Shown piece after piece: positions 41,579-50,723 of a stretch of DNA of 64,000 nucleotides (its first letter is position 1; each line of letters opens with the position of its first letter). The stretch is from JAIXWP01 sp041391745 (GTDB lineage: Bacteria > Bacteroidota > Bacteroidia > Flavobacteriales_D > Sanyastnellaceae), in NCBI GenBank assembly GCA_041391745.1, contig JAWKNK010000004.1:62001-126000 (forward strand), written 5' to 3'. The notes below the pieces were generated by a model that worked only from the letters and a program-made list of their open reading frames with translations, searched no databases and was not told the origin of the DNA. A program made the translations under genes and the position numbers.

Positions 41579-42390
41579 GATTGGCTAAAATAATGGGCTT
41601 TGATCCAACTCAATGAATCATGCAAAAATTGCATGTGTTTTCTAGTCTTCCAACTGCCAGTAGTAATGTGCTCTTTATGGATTATTTCAATACTAGGGAT
41701 GAATCCGATTTTAATATCTTGCTTAAGGCATTGCTCTGCAATAAATATTTCTTCTCCATATAAAAAACTAGGATAATCTAAAGTTCCCGATTTTTTGAAG
41801 AAACTTGAAGCAAAACACATCATACTTCCGTGAATTGCATAGCACGAAGTTTTATTTGAAGTTGTTTTACTTTTTTTCTTTTTAAGTCGATGAAGAAGTT
41901 GATAAGGAATAGCAAGTAGCATCGACGAATTCACTTTTAGCAATCGATTCAGATGGGATAAGCTAATTCGTTCTTCGTACATAGGGTTGGACTTTCCTCC
42001 GTCTGGAATATTTATAATTTGTGGTCCAAATACCTCAAGCTTTTTGAGTTCTGCTTCCTGTACCAGTTTTTCTAGCGTATGTGCATTGGGAAACTCTAAA
42101 TCAAAATTGGATAGAATAAAAGTATCAAAATTTTGACGTTCTGTTTCTACCAGTTGTTTATAGGCAAAAAAGGCAGCACCCAAATATCCAAGATTTTTAT
42201 TGGGTTGAAATAGTCGTATCGCTGGGTTTTCTTGAGCAAACTGCTGTAAGATTTCACAGCGTGAGCCATTATCTACAACGGCAATTGTGAGATCTACGCC
42301 TTTTTGAACAAGCAATTGCGAGCGGATGAAGTCTACAAGTTCTTTTTCACCAAAATAATTTACCAATGTAATTATCACTTTCTTCATCAC
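41575..42390 (-). CDS. GT2 glycosyltransferase
   Basis: A 271-residue GT-A fold protein. The start KKVIITLVNYFGEKELVDFI, the nucleotide motif VVDNGSRCEIL and PNKNLGYLGAAFFA are the usual GT2 rhamnosyl/galactosyl-type features, with LSNFDLEFPNAHTL as the DxD-equivalent and FLYGEEIFIAEQCLKQ near the end. It lacks membrane segments. It overlaps both neighbours by four bases, so it is translated with them. The sugar is unknown. Confidence 0.87.
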   Translation of the reverse strand: MMKKVIITLVNYFGEKELVDFIRSQLLVQKGVDLTIAVVDNGSRCEILQQFAQENPAIRLFQPNKNLGYLGAAFFAYKQLVETERQNFDTFILSNFDLEFPNAHTLEKLVQEAELKKLEVFGPQIINIPDGGKSNPMYEERISLSHLNRLLKVNSSMLLAIPYQLLHRLKKKKSKTTSNKTSCYAIHGSMMCFASSFFKKSGTLDYPSFLYGEEIFIAEQCLKQDIKIGFIPSIEIIHKEHITTGSWKTRKHMQFLHDSLSWIKAHYFSQS

Positions 42391-43298
42391 TTTCTAAATT
42401 TTTTAAGTAATGAAATGACTCCATGAAAAACAGGTCTGGCAAATGGGATTTTTCTAAAAAAATTAGCTATTCCTCTTCCTATTTTAAACCAAAATATATC
42501 GCGATGGTGCTGGCTAGGTGCATCTTTCATCACTTTGCTGAAATCGATCACTTGTGATGATGGATACATCTGTTGTATTTGGCGCACATATTTCCTATAG
42601 TCTGCATCAAAGTTCATTCGAATAATCCAATAGAATTCTAATCCACGATAGTTTCGGAAAACAATTTTCTTTTTAATTAAAGGCATTCCTTCTTCAATCA
42701 ATTCTCTCACTCGGGCAAATGAAGGATTCTTTTCATATGATTCGAAACCTTTATTGTAAAGTCCTTCGATAACAACGCCATTTTCAGACATGAACTTACT
42801 CATTCCTATTTCATAGGTTTGAATCACCTGTCGATAGTCTGATACAAGTTTGTGTGTATTGAAATATTCTTTGGCCAAACCTATCGCTTTCCCTTTCATC
42901 ACCACAAAGAAGGATTGGATGTGTGGATGATAACGGTTTGATTTTATCATACCGATATACTCAGATGTAGACGCCTTAATTTTTTCAAAAACATCATCAA
43001 TAGTTCTGAATAAAATACAAGAATCGTTGATTAAGCCAACGCAGTCGTAGCTAGAGACTTCATATTCATTGAAGGCTTTGTACCACATTCCAAAATCAAA
43101 GCCTTCGTTTTTTACAAGCTTTAATTCAATATTCTCATTTTGAAAATAGGCAAGGCTTTCCGAACTCAATTTTTTTTCATTTGTAAGAAAAATGACTTTG
43201 GTAAAATGACGGTTTAATTCCTCCACGTAATATTTTACATAGTAGGGAACTTCTGCTGAAGTAAAAAAGCTGCTAAAAAAACAAATCGATTGTTCCAT
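42387..43298 (-). CDS. RgpF-like rhamnan synthesis protein
   Basis: A 303-residue protein resembling RgpF (rhamnan synthesis F): CFFSSFFTSAEVPYYVKYYVEELN near the start, EGFDFGMWYKAFNEYEVSSYDCVGLINDSCILFR (about 68-101), and YIGMIKSNRYHPHIQSFFVVMKGKA (about 117-141). RgpF proteins act in rhamnose-rich polysaccharide synthesis. An in-frame ATG at 43322 would overlap the previous gene; 43298 gives two bases spacing and a normal start. It belongs to the glycan operon. The exact sugar transfer is not determined. Confidence 0.78.
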   Translation of the reverse strand: MEQSICFFSSFFTSAEVPYYVKYYVEELNRHFTKVIFLTNEKKLSSESLAYFQNENIELKLVKNEGFDFGMWYKAFNEYEVSSYDCVGLINDSCILFRTIDDVFEKIKASTSEYIGMIKSNRYHPHIQSFFVVMKGKAIGLAKEYFNTHKLVSDYRQVIQTYEIGMSKFMSENGVVIEGLYNKGFESYEKNPSFARVRELIEEGMPLIKKKIVFRNYRGLEFYWIIRMNFDADYRKYVRQIQQMYPSSQVIDFSKVMKDAPSQHHRDIFWFKIGRGIANFFRKIPFARPVFHGVISLLKKFRK

Positions 43299-43300
43299 AT

Positions 43301-44083
43301 TTATTTTGTTAGCTCCGTCCAATGTGATGCGTCGGATGCTGCTCTGTCTTTATAATATTTATCTTCTTCCTTTGGATTGGAAGAGTCTTCATACCAAGGC
43401 AAATGTTTTGCAAGATATGGTGCTTTTGTTCTGTAAGCCTTACATTCGCCACCACCCTGCTGATAAGGTGCATATAGAGCAAATGTGGTGTCTACGGGTG
43501 CAAGAAAATACAGATCACTTACGCTTGTTTGATGAAACTGATTTTCCCAATTAATAACCTGTTCTTTTAATTTAAAGTGATTGGGTAAATCGTCTATTCT
43601 CAATCCTAAACCGATTTTCTCAAGTGTAATATCTTTATCTAAGGTATCCACCATTTTTTGAATGAGGCTTAAATCAACATCACTTTCGGGAACCACATCC
43701 GGATCTGTGTAGATATAGTAATCTGAAAGAAATGTTTTCGTTTCCTCGGATTCCCATATAGAACGGGGTCCCGCATTTCTTTTTAAATAGATAACACGAT
43801 GCTTTGTCTGTTTGTAGAATTCTAAAAGTGGAGGATATGCACTGTCATTATCTATGACAAATATTTTCTTGAATCCAATCTCTTCCAGCCGGTTTATAAG
43901 CAGCTTCAGGTAGGTCAATCGATCCCTATTATTGATAAGAACAGGAATATTCACTACGGAAGGCACTTCATTTCTTCTTTTATGTGAAATACGTTTCAAC
44001 CTTCTATCCAGTTTTGCGAATCTCTTTTTGAGATCCGTAAAATTGAAAGTGACGATATCTAGTAGCAGTTTTTTAATGTCCAT
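43301..44083 (-). CDS. Putative GT-A glycosyltransferase of the glycan cluster
   Basis: A 260-residue protein. VNIPVLINNRDRLTYLKLLINRLEEIGFKKIFVIDNDSAYPPLLEF (about 44-90) is a GT-A start in which the DNDS turn substitutes for the DDGS of most GT2 enzymes, and YYIYTDPDVVPES is an Asp-rich DxD-like site. Acidic C-terminus with GGGECKAYRTKAPYLAKHLPWYED, reminiscent of acceptor loops. Its assignment rests on these features and operon position. The longer frame to 44131 overlaps the flippase; ATG 44083 overlaps it by 11 bases. Confidence 0.68.
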   Translation of the reverse strand: MDIKKLLLDIVTFNFTDLKKRFAKLDRRLKRISHKRRNEVPSVVNIPVLINNRDRLTYLKLLINRLEEIGFKKIFVIDNDSAYPPLLEFYKQTKHRVIYLKRNAGPRSIWESEETKTFLSDYYIYTDPDVVPESDVDLSLIQKMVDTLDKDITLEKIGLGLRIDDLPNHFKLKEQVINWENQFHQTSVSDLYFLAPVDTTFALYAPYQQGGGECKAYRTKAPYLAKHLPWYEDSSNPKEEDKYYKDRAASDASHWTELTK

Positions 44084-45335
44084 TAGCAAGAAGAATTCGT
44101 TCCTTTCTTTGAAGATAGTAGATGGCAGCAAACCAAATCAAACCGCCAATATTCGCTGCAATGGCACTTCCAAGCCCTCCATATTTGGGCACCAAAATAA
44201 AATTGGCGAGCACCCCAAGTATGGAAGCTGCCGAAATTGCAACAACCATAGGTATAACTTTTTTTCTAAATACTAAAATGTAAGCACTTACTTGAGCCAT
44301 TAGACTGAAATAGCTGCTGAATACAAGTATTGGGATGAGAATTAGAGAAGGTGAAAATTTTGGATCGATCATAAGTTGTGCTACATATTGCAACACAAAT
44401 CCCGCAATAAGAAATCCCGGTATACCAGCGATTACAATTGATGAAATGGGTTGACGGTAGTCTCCAGTTTTAAATCGATTTAATATTCTTGGTGTGTAAG
44501 CCCCTAGAAATGGTTGAATAATCAGAGGGTCGAATAGCGAACTGAATTTGAATGCTAGAGAGAAATATCCAACACTATCTAAATCGGAATATTTGAGAAG
44601 AATCCATCTGTTAGCGCTGGTCATTAACCAAAGCGTAATGGCATTAGGAATAAATGGAAGTCCGAGCGCTAAATAGTTCTTCAGTACTTCCTTGTTGAGG
44701 TTGAACTTGAATTCTATTTCTTTAAAAATAAAATACCAACTGTATATACTAAATAGCAAAACTCCAATGAAGCTACTCCAAATAATTCCTTGCACTCCTA
44801 GTGACATTCCATACACAAAAAGTACATTCAATATTACACTTATGATTCCTGCGCCTACCTGCAATAGTGTGGCTGTCGTCGCGCGTTCCTGTTGCTTTAG
44901 AATTAGAACAATAAAACTTTGGAAAAAAGTTAGGTAACTAGTAGCCGTAACGAATATGATGAGTGAAGTGTTGACTTCAGGGAATATAGCTTCTTTATTG
45001 ACTATTGCTATTGCAAGTGCAATGAGGTATAATAGTGTTGATATACTGATGAAGATGGAAATGATGCTATGAAACATTTTCTTTCGACCTTCATCATCGT
45101 GATGATAATATTCAATAATAATAACTGACAATAGACCTAGTGAAAGCGTAATATCTAGCACATTCGCAAATGTGGAAAGAAGGTCAAGTATGCCATATTC
45201 GGCAGGGGAGAGGAGCTTGGTGTAAAGAGGTAATAGTAGGAAGGAAACGCCTTTTAGAAAAAGTGCGCCAAAGCTGTACACGAAAAAGTTTCGTGCCAAC
45301 GGGTGATTCACTATTCCTAAAAATTTATCTTTCAT
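44073..45335 (-). CDS. Wzx-type polysaccharide flippase
   Basis: A 420-residue inner-membrane protein of the MOP superfamily, with about 12-14 helices. The start FFVYSFGALFLKGVSFLLLPLYTKLLSPAEYGILDLLSTFANVLD is the family pattern, and LPFIPNAITLWLMTSANRWILLKY (about 217-240) is a second signature. It moves the undecaprenyl-linked repeat unit across the inner membrane; the polymerase (Wzy) is not seen in this window. It overlaps both neighbours (11 bases downstream, 4 bases upstream). Confidence 0.9.
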   Translation of the reverse strand: MKDKFLGIVNHPLARNFFVYSFGALFLKGVSFLLLPLYTKLLSPAEYGILDLLSTFANVLDITLSLGLLSVIIIEYYHHDDEGRKKMFHSIISIFISISTLLYLIALAIAIVNKEAIFPEVNTSLIIFVTATSYLTFFQSFIVLILKQQERATTATLLQVGAGIISVILNVLFVYGMSLGVQGIIWSSFIGVLLFSIYSWYFIFKEIEFKFNLNKEVLKNYLALGLPFIPNAITLWLMTSANRWILLKYSDLDSVGYFSLAFKFSSLFDPLIIQPFLGAYTPRILNRFKTGDYRQPISSIVIAGIPGFLIAGFVLQYVAQLMIDPKFSPSLILIPILVFSSYFSLMAQVSAYILVFRKKVIPMVVAISAASILGVLANFILVPKYGGLGSAIAANIGGLIWFAAIYYLQRKERILLANGH

Positions 45336-46243
45336 TGATAAGTCAATATCTTATTCCAACTTTCTACAAAGTTGTCTTTACTAAACATTCTTTCTGCATC
45401 TTTTCGAGCTTGTTCTCGAATACGGATTGTTAATGAAGGATTGGATTCAAGTAAATGGATAATCTCAATCGCCTTGTCAATAATTTCAGTTTCTCCTACC
45501 ACAGGTAAAAGGAACCCGTTTACTCCATCTTGGATCACGTTTGGAATGTCTCCAACGGCCGTAGTAATAGGTATCACCCCACAAGCCATAGCTTCGGCAA
45601 TGGCCATTGGGAAACCTTCTCGGCTTGAAGTGAGCAGAAGAATATCCGAACGAAGCAGGTGACGATAGACTTCTTCTTCTTCCTGAATTACGCCAATGAG
45701 ATCGCAATGAACCAAATCATCGGACTCAATGGCATTGTGCATGTTTCCGATCAGTAATATTGGCGCGGCTTCAGAATTTTCTCTGTGTTTTGCAGAGATT
45801 TTTGCGGCTAGGTGAACGCGCTTTTCCGGTGTACCTCTTCCGATATAAATCAATCTCGCTGTTCCCGTAATTCCATTATGAATGAAGTTTCCGGGAATTT
45901 CAACGTAATTTCTAATTAATTTAAAGCGAGAAGTCAGGCTCGACGGTAGATTTTCTTTGGCATAAAGTTGCGCCATTTCATCCATTGCCTTCTGGCCAAT
46001 AAAAACACGTTGTTGCAATTTGTTGACATAAGGCAACGACCATTTTTCGGGGCCACTTTCTTCAGGATGCACAAATGCGTGAATCAAGTCAACACACTTC
46101 ACATGACTATCTAAGTACTTTAACGTCTCGTAAAAGAAAGCGGAATTACTGCTAATCACCACCGGAAATTTTTTGCCATTAATGTGATGGGCAATTGCTC
46201 GTGCTGTTATGTTTTTAAAAATGGAAACCATGCTAATTTCCAC
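45332..46243 (-). CDS. GT4 glycosyltransferase, 5' end frameshifted
   Basis: The intact 303-residue part has the C-terminal GT-B nucleotide-sugar domain: ARLIYIGRGTPEKRVHLAAKI (about 126-146), LLTSSREGFPMAIAEAMACGVIPITTAVGDIPNVI (about 201-235). It is shorter than a normal GT4 protein (360-400) because the N-terminal domain continues upstream in other frames: between about 46244 and 46430 the minus strand still encodes FFPFYHIGGAEKLHAAAV and AYVFDMWKLAWFPFLK, the expected N-terminal motifs. The frame is broken there several times. The gene is thus likely intact in the organism. Confidence 0.85.
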   Translation of the reverse strand: MEISMVSIFKNITARAIAHHINGKKFPVVISSNSAFFYETLKYLDSHVKCVDLIHAFVHPEESGPEKWSLPYVNKLQQRVFIGQKAMDEMAQLYAKENLPSSLTSRFKLIRNYVEIPGNFIHNGITGTARLIYIGRGTPEKRVHLAAKISAKHRENSEAAPILLIGNMHNAIESDDLVHCDLIGVIQEEEEVYRHLLRSDILLLTSSREGFPMAIAEAMACGVIPITTAVGDIPNVIQDGVNGFLLPVVGETEIIDKAIEIIHLLESNPSLTIRIREQARKDAERMFSKDNFVESWNKILTYQ

Positions 46244-46430
46244 ATGTCAAAGACATAGGCTTCCTTTTCTTGAATGCTCTGAGAAACTCCTTATCACCTG
46301 ATTTTTTTGTGATAAAATCATTGGCATTTCATGTTAGTTATTGTGCACAGCAGCAGCATGTAACTTTTCTGCACCGCCAATATGATAAAATGGGAAAAAT
46401 AAAAATACACTAGCGAGAATACTTTTAATA
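46244..46430 (-). pseudogene. Frameshifted N-terminal part of the GT4 gene
   Basis: In three minus-strand frames this stretch encodes pieces that fit together: a HIGGAEKLHAAAVHN segment (the usual GGAE start of GT4 enzymes), NDFITKKSGDKEFLRAFKK, then EAYVFDMWKLAWFPFLK running into the intact frame below 46243. No clear start codon can be placed given the shifts. Confidence 0.6.
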
Positions 46431-46488
46431 AAGACAAGTCTGAAATGTTCAACAACTAGCCATATTGCATTAGCTAAAAAACTTTTTT

Positions 46489-47298
46489 AGAATAGAAAGT
46501 GGTTTGTAGATGAACCTATTGGCACAGCAGTTTCTTCTTCTAATAATCTGATACGCAATATTTTTCAATATTCACGTTATTGCGCTCACAATTTTTAGGC
46601 TCAAATAAGTTTCTCTAAATCGAATAAGTTTCTTCTAGCGGATGCTTATTTGATCTTTGGGTTTCACTGCTTGGTCGAATGCGATAGTAAGTGAGTGGCT
46701 CGTCAATTTTTGTGGAGCGATTTGCCATTCGCAATCATTTCCAACCATAATCCCCAATCTTCTGAGTCTTTGTATTCATGATGATAAACAGGAGCAGGAA
46801 GGCCGACTTCCGCACCATGGCTGCTGGTTGGGAAACGCAATTGGCCACAGGGAGTCGTTCGGTTATTTCTTCTGGTAAAATATATATTTCATCGTCTTCC
46901 CAAGTTCCGCAAGGATTTCCATAAACATCAACAAGTTTTACCCTACCAAATACTGCATCCGCTTCGGGATGTTGAATGATATCTACTTGAATTTCTATTC
47001 TATGAGGAAAGGCAATGTCGTCGGAATCTAAGAATGCTATAAACTCTCCCTTTGCTGCGGCGATAGCGGTATTGCGCCGCATTGGCAACGCCGCCATTTT
47101 TTTCTAATGAAATGATCTTTAAGCGGGAATCGCTAATTGATTTGAGAATTTCGCCAGACTTTCATCTTTTGAGCAATCATCAATACAATGAGTTCGAGAT
47201 TTGTATAGTTTTCTGGTTCAGTATACTGTATACCGCTTCGGAGATAAAGTGCGCTATTGTAAACGGGCATTAATAAGAGAAACCAAAGGAGAACTCAT
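46489..47298 (-). pseudogene. GT2 glycosyltransferase with multiple frameshifts
   Basis: Joining frames gives a whole GT2 enzyme: MSSPLVSLI-MPVYNSALYL at the start (ATG 47298), IDDCSKDESLAKF as the DDGS motif, VANARNTAIAAAKGEF-like followed by FLDSDDIAFPHRI (intact, 47030-47097), EDWGLWLEMIANGK and IDEPLTYYRIRPSSETQ. At least five shifts occur. The motifs are undamaged, so sequence error is more likely than decay. The start ATG overlaps the GT11 stop (ATGA, 47295-47298), the same junction style as the rest of the operon. Confidence 0.75.
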
Positions 47299-48155
47299 AT
47301 TTGAATCCAGGATTTAGGCACCACTTCGTTGCGTTCAGTGATTTGTGATTGAATCCATTTTTTAGGTGATATCACCATTTTATTTTCTGAATTATTTAGC
47401 CATGCTCCCCACCAACTATGAACTCATATTGGCAATGATGTGATGATTACAACGGCTCATTTTATAAAGGTCATCGCATTCAATATCATCGCTTTTCGGG
47501 TCAATGAAAAGCTTGTTTTCTAGATGATCAAACGCTTCTTTGCACCATTCAATGTCATCTGAAAAGAAAACGAATCGCGCTCCAGGAATTTGAGCTTTTA
47601 TCAATTTAAAAGCATATTCGTAATAAGCCGCGTTGCACGTTCCATGATGTTGCGCCGCTTCTTTATTCGAGACATAGTCACCTCTTCTGATATGCACACT
47701 TACATTTTCTTCTTCAAATTAAAAGGAATTTCCTTTTGAAATACGGGTACAAAATGTTGTCTGATACTTTGAGAAATGGCATCGAAATAACTTTCATTCT
47801 GAAAGTAGCCTCGCAAAAAAATCGCCTTTGCTTTTTGTAATTGTTCTAAATCAATCACACTGGCGTCGTTTCCTTCAACATAGTCTGTTGAAGGAATGAG
47901 CTTTTTTAAAACTCTTTATGCAGAGGTAAATTTTGATAGTACTTATTACACGACGTTCATTTTCCGAAGCGAATGAACATTCGGTTTTCCATTGATTCAA
48001 TTGAAAATTACGAGGGGTCTCATTTCTTATAGGACCTTGGTCGAAATGTGTAGTGTCAAAATACAAAGGCATGTTCAATTGCAAGGAAAGCGCTTTCCCA
48101 AATGCATATTGAAACATTGATTTCCTAATCCACCTTGTAAGTAAACAACAATCAT
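47295..48155 (-). pseudogene. GT11 alpha-1,2-fucosyltransferase with frameshifts
   Basis: The reconstructed 287-residue protein starts at ATG 48155 with IVVYLQGGLGNQMFQYAFGKALS and has the GT11 motifs HIRRGDYVS (GDP-fucose binding), FFSDDIEWCKEAF and DDLYKMSRCNHHIIAN, then SWWGAWLNNSENKMVISPKKW. Frames change near 48117, 47700 and 47415. Each change is explained by one or two bases missing from a T or A run (AAA to AA, TTT to TT, TTT to T). It would add fucose to the glycan made here. The stop overlaps the downstream GT2 start. Confidence 0.85.
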
Positions 48156-48195
48156 TTTTACCAGAATTTATTTCTAATTGAATAATAGATATGCT

Positions 48196-48980
48196 TTATT
48201 TTTTGTTGCGCTGTTGCTTTTTAACCAATCGTAATACGTCGGCAATTTTATCTGCTCCAATTGTGTTTGTGTTCACATATAGCTGATCACCTGCCACGTT
48301 GTTGACGGTACTCTTGACACAAACAAAACCATTGGTTTGCATAAAGTCTTCTACATCCTTTTTCAAAGGCTGACTCCCTTGTAGAGTTCTACAGCCTTCT
48401 ACTTCTAGCCATACTGCAGATATTTTTTGAATGAATGTTTCAGCGCCTCTTTAAGCACCATGAGTTCTGCTCCTTGAACATCCATATGTATGAAGTCAAT
48501 GTTCGAAATGTTAAGCTTGGATGAGCAGAAGTCGATCAACTTCATCGTAGAAACCTCTAAGGTGTTTTTGAATTCCAACCACTCTGTATGCTTTTGCATT
48601 TCTTCACCTGGAGGAAGCAGAGAGGAGGATTTATTTCCAAAATCCCAATCTTGGATTTTCGTTTTCGTTGTTGGGATTTCCTGAGCTCAAATAGAAAGTT
48701 GCTTTGCCATTTTCTTGAAGACAGTGCAAGGTTACTTACGTGAATGTTTTCTCTTTTAAAATGAGTGATATTCTCATCAACAATTTTGAGATTATCGGGT
48801 CGGGGCTCAAAAGATAAACTTTAGAGTTGGGAAATAAAAAGCTATATCGGATAGAGTCTTCACCTTCATACAAGCACCAATATCGAAAATGGTAATTGGG
48901 TCAGCGCTGTTGAACAGAGTCAATAGTTCTGCCTTGATTTCTGGAGGGTTGTTTATGAATGCGGTTCTACCGAGCGTCAT
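48196..48980 (-). pseudogene. FkbM-family methyltransferase with frameshifts
   Basis: Reconstructed from minus-strand pieces: ATG 48980 (TLGRTAFINNPPEIKAELL), TIFDIGAC (SAM site), FLFPNSKVYLFEPRPDNLKI and NIDFIHMDVQGAELMVLKEALK (the FkbM acidic motif, intact at about 48440-48510), then AVWLEVEGCRTLQGSQPLKKDVEDF and the end VLRLVKKQQRNKK. At least four frame changes. It probably methylates a sugar of the surface glycan. It is the first gene of the cluster, 20 bases from aroE. Confidence 0.8.
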
Positions 48981-49000
48981 ATCCCGCAAATATACTACTA

Positions 49001-49738
49001 TCAGCTATTCCAGATGCTCCAAATTTTCTCGGCTTGGAGTTGCAGCATGAGTTTGCCATTGAGGTTTCGCACCGGCCTCTTTGCCTTTTTTTCAAGAACA
49101 CTGTTTTCTTCTGGATTATAGGTGAGGTCGAACAAGAAATGTTTGTCTGTGAGCGCTTCATAAGGCAGTTCTGGCGCGGTTTCTACGTTGGGGAAAGTGC
49201 CCAAAGGCGTGGTGTTGATAATAAGCGGAAAATGCTTGATCGCATCAGCTGTAATATCCCCATAGCTCACGTGATTGCTCTTGGACGGGTTGGTAGATGC
49301 AAAAAACACTTGAATACCTAACTTTTGAAGAACATAACCAACTGCTTTCGAGCTGCCTCCGGTTCCTAGAATTAAAGCGCGTTCTGATTTATTTTCCAAA
49401 AAAGGCTTGATACTGTGGTAAAAGCCGTAAGCATCGGTATTGTAACCGATTTTACGACCGTTTTCAAGGATTTTTATACAGTTGACTGCCCCAATGAGTT
49501 TCGCTTCTGGATCAAGCTCATCTAAGAAAGGTATTATTGTCTCCTTGTAGGGAATGGTAACGTTCAAGCCACTCAATTCTCTGTGTGCCTCTACTAAATC
49601 AGAAAATAATTCTATCGATGGAATATCAAAATTGCGGTATTCGCAATGCGTGATATTTTGCTCTTTAAACTTTTCGGCGAAATAGGTCGCAGAAAAAGAG
49701 TGGGCAAGAGGATGACCAATTAAACCGTAGAGCGTCAT
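49001..49738 (-). CDS. aroE: Shikimate dehydrogenase
   Basis: A 245-residue enzyme reducing 3-dehydroshikimate with NADPH in the aromatic amino-acid pathway. Substrate site NVTIPYKE with Lys65, GAVNCIKILENG, and NTDAYGF with Asp102 are in place, as is the dinucleotide loop ILGTGGSSKAVGYVL (about 119-133) and INTTPLGTFPN. The Bacteroidota form is usually about 245-250 residues, as here. It overlaps the DedA gene stop by four bases (ATGA), and is intact despite lying between frameshifted patches. Confidence 0.93.
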   Translation of the reverse strand: MTLYGLIGHPLAHSFSATYFAEKFKEQNITHCEYRNFDIPSIELFSDLVEAHRELSGLNVTIPYKETIIPFLDELDPEAKLIGAVNCIKILENGRKIGYNTDAYGFYHSIKPFLENKSERALILGTGGSSKAVGYVLQKLGIQVFFASTNPSKSNHVSYGDITADAIKHFPLIINTTPLGTFPNVETAPELPYEALTDKHFLFDLTYNPEENSVLEKKAKRPVRNLNGKLMLQLQAEKIWSIWNS

Positions 49739-50388
49739 GCTGCTTTTTTAGAGAGTTTAGCTCTGAGAAAGCCAATGATAATGGGTAAAACGCTTATGGC
49801 GATGATCGACAAAATAACAATCTCAAAATTGTTTTTTACAATGTCTAGATTGCCAAAAGCGTATCCAAGAATGGAAAGTCCAGAAACCCAAACAATCGCC
49901 CCAATGAAGCAAAAGGAGATATATTTTTTATAGGGCATATTGCTGGCACCCGCTACGAAAGGAGCAACAGTGCGCACAATGGGTACAAAGCGTGCCATGA
50001 TAACCGTTTTGCCTCCGTGTTTAGCGTAGAAGGCTTCTGTGTCGTCAATATATTTCTTTTTGAAAAAGAGAATTCGTTCCCGTTTTTTAATTTGATCACT
50101 AAAGAATCGTCCCACAAAATAGTTCACGTTGTCACCGAGAAGTGCAGCTAGAATAAGCAATGGGATAATCACCGCAATATTGAGCTCTGAGCCTGGCGCG
50201 GCAGCAAGTGCACCTGCTGCAAATAGTAATGAATCGCCAGGAAGCAATGGCATCACGATTAAGCCTGTTTCTACAAAAACAATAAGAAATAATATTGCAT
50301 AAGTGAGGGTGCCGTACTCTGATACGAAATACTGCAACTTTTCATCGATGTGTAGGGTGAAATCGATGATTTGGTGAATCAAATCCAT
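49735..50388 (-). CDS. DedA/VTT-family membrane protein
   Basis: A 217-residue inner-membrane protein of the DedA (SNARE-associated/VTT) family. FVETGLIVMPLLPGDSLLFAAGALAA (about 36-61) is the re-entrant loop with the family's Glu and Pro, LGDNVNYFVGRFFSDQIKKRERILFFKKKYIDDTEAFYAKHGGKTVIMARFVPIVRTVAPFVAG includes the FxRFxPxxR motif. Members flip polyprenyl phosphate or phospholipids and support envelope integrity. Substrate here is not determined. It is coupled to aroE and follows the rhodanese gene by nine bases. Confidence 0.9.
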   Translation of the reverse strand: MDLIHQIIDFTLHIDEKLQYFVSEYGTLTYAILFLIVFVETGLIVMPLLPGDSLLFAAGALAAAPGSELNIAVIIPLLILAALLGDNVNYFVGRFFSDQIKKRERILFFKKKYIDDTEAFYAKHGGKTVIMARFVPIVRTVAPFVAGASNMPYKKYISFCFIGAIVWVSGLSILGYAFGNLDIVKNNFEIVILSIIAISVLPIIIGFLRAKLSKKAA

Positions 50389-50397
50389 TTTATTGGT

Positions 50398-50721
50398 TTA
50401 GAGAGCTTGGAGAATCGCTGGGTTTATTTCTTGGGCATAAGCTTGAATGCCACCGCAAAGGCTGTACACGTTTTTCATGTCATACTTAGTAGACAGGGTG
50501 TAAACAACAGCACGGCTTCGTTTTCCTGAATTGCAATGAACGACCACAGGAATATCAGAGCTAAATTCCGCTCTTTTCTCAAGAACTTTATCCATCGGGA
50601 TCCAAGTACCGCCAATGGTTCCAGTTGCAACTTCCTCTTCTTCCCGAATATCGATTAATTGGAAAGCTTTTCCTTGATCTTGCCAGCTCTTTAATTGAGA
50701 AGCTGTAATTTCATTCATCAT
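50398..50721 (-). CDS. Rhodanese-like single-domain protein
   Basis: A 107-residue protein: one rhodanese domain with IDIREEEEVATGTIGGTWIPM (about 23-43) and the active-site Cys63 in VVVHCNSGKRSRAVVYTL. It would transfer sulphur to cyanide or another acceptor. The active loop CNSGKRSR is typical of sulphurtransferases and not of phosphatases. It sits two bases from phosphosulfolactate synthase, a sulphite-using enzyme; whether the two are functionally linked is unknown. Confidence 0.9.
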   Translation of the reverse strand: MMNEITASQLKSWQDQGKAFQLIDIREEEEVATGTIGGTWIPMDKVLEKRAEFSSDIPVVVHCNSGKRSRAVVYTLSTKYDMKNVYSLCGGIQAYAQEINPAILQAL

Positions 50722-50723
50722 GA

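Noticed and set aside
46489..48980. Decaying pseudogenes or programmed frameshifts in the glycan cluster
   Set aside because: Motifs remain perfect on both sides of each break, breaks are dense, and most are cured by one homopolymer base. Neither slow decay nor one programmed site explains this.
40529..48980. Recent horizontal transfer of the glycan cluster
   Set aside because: No transposase, integrase, tRNA or repeat borders it; I cannot measure base composition reliably by eye.
48978..48989. TTG start at 48989 for the FkbM gene
   Set aside because: ATG at 48980, three codons later, is the stronger start and fits spacing to aroE.
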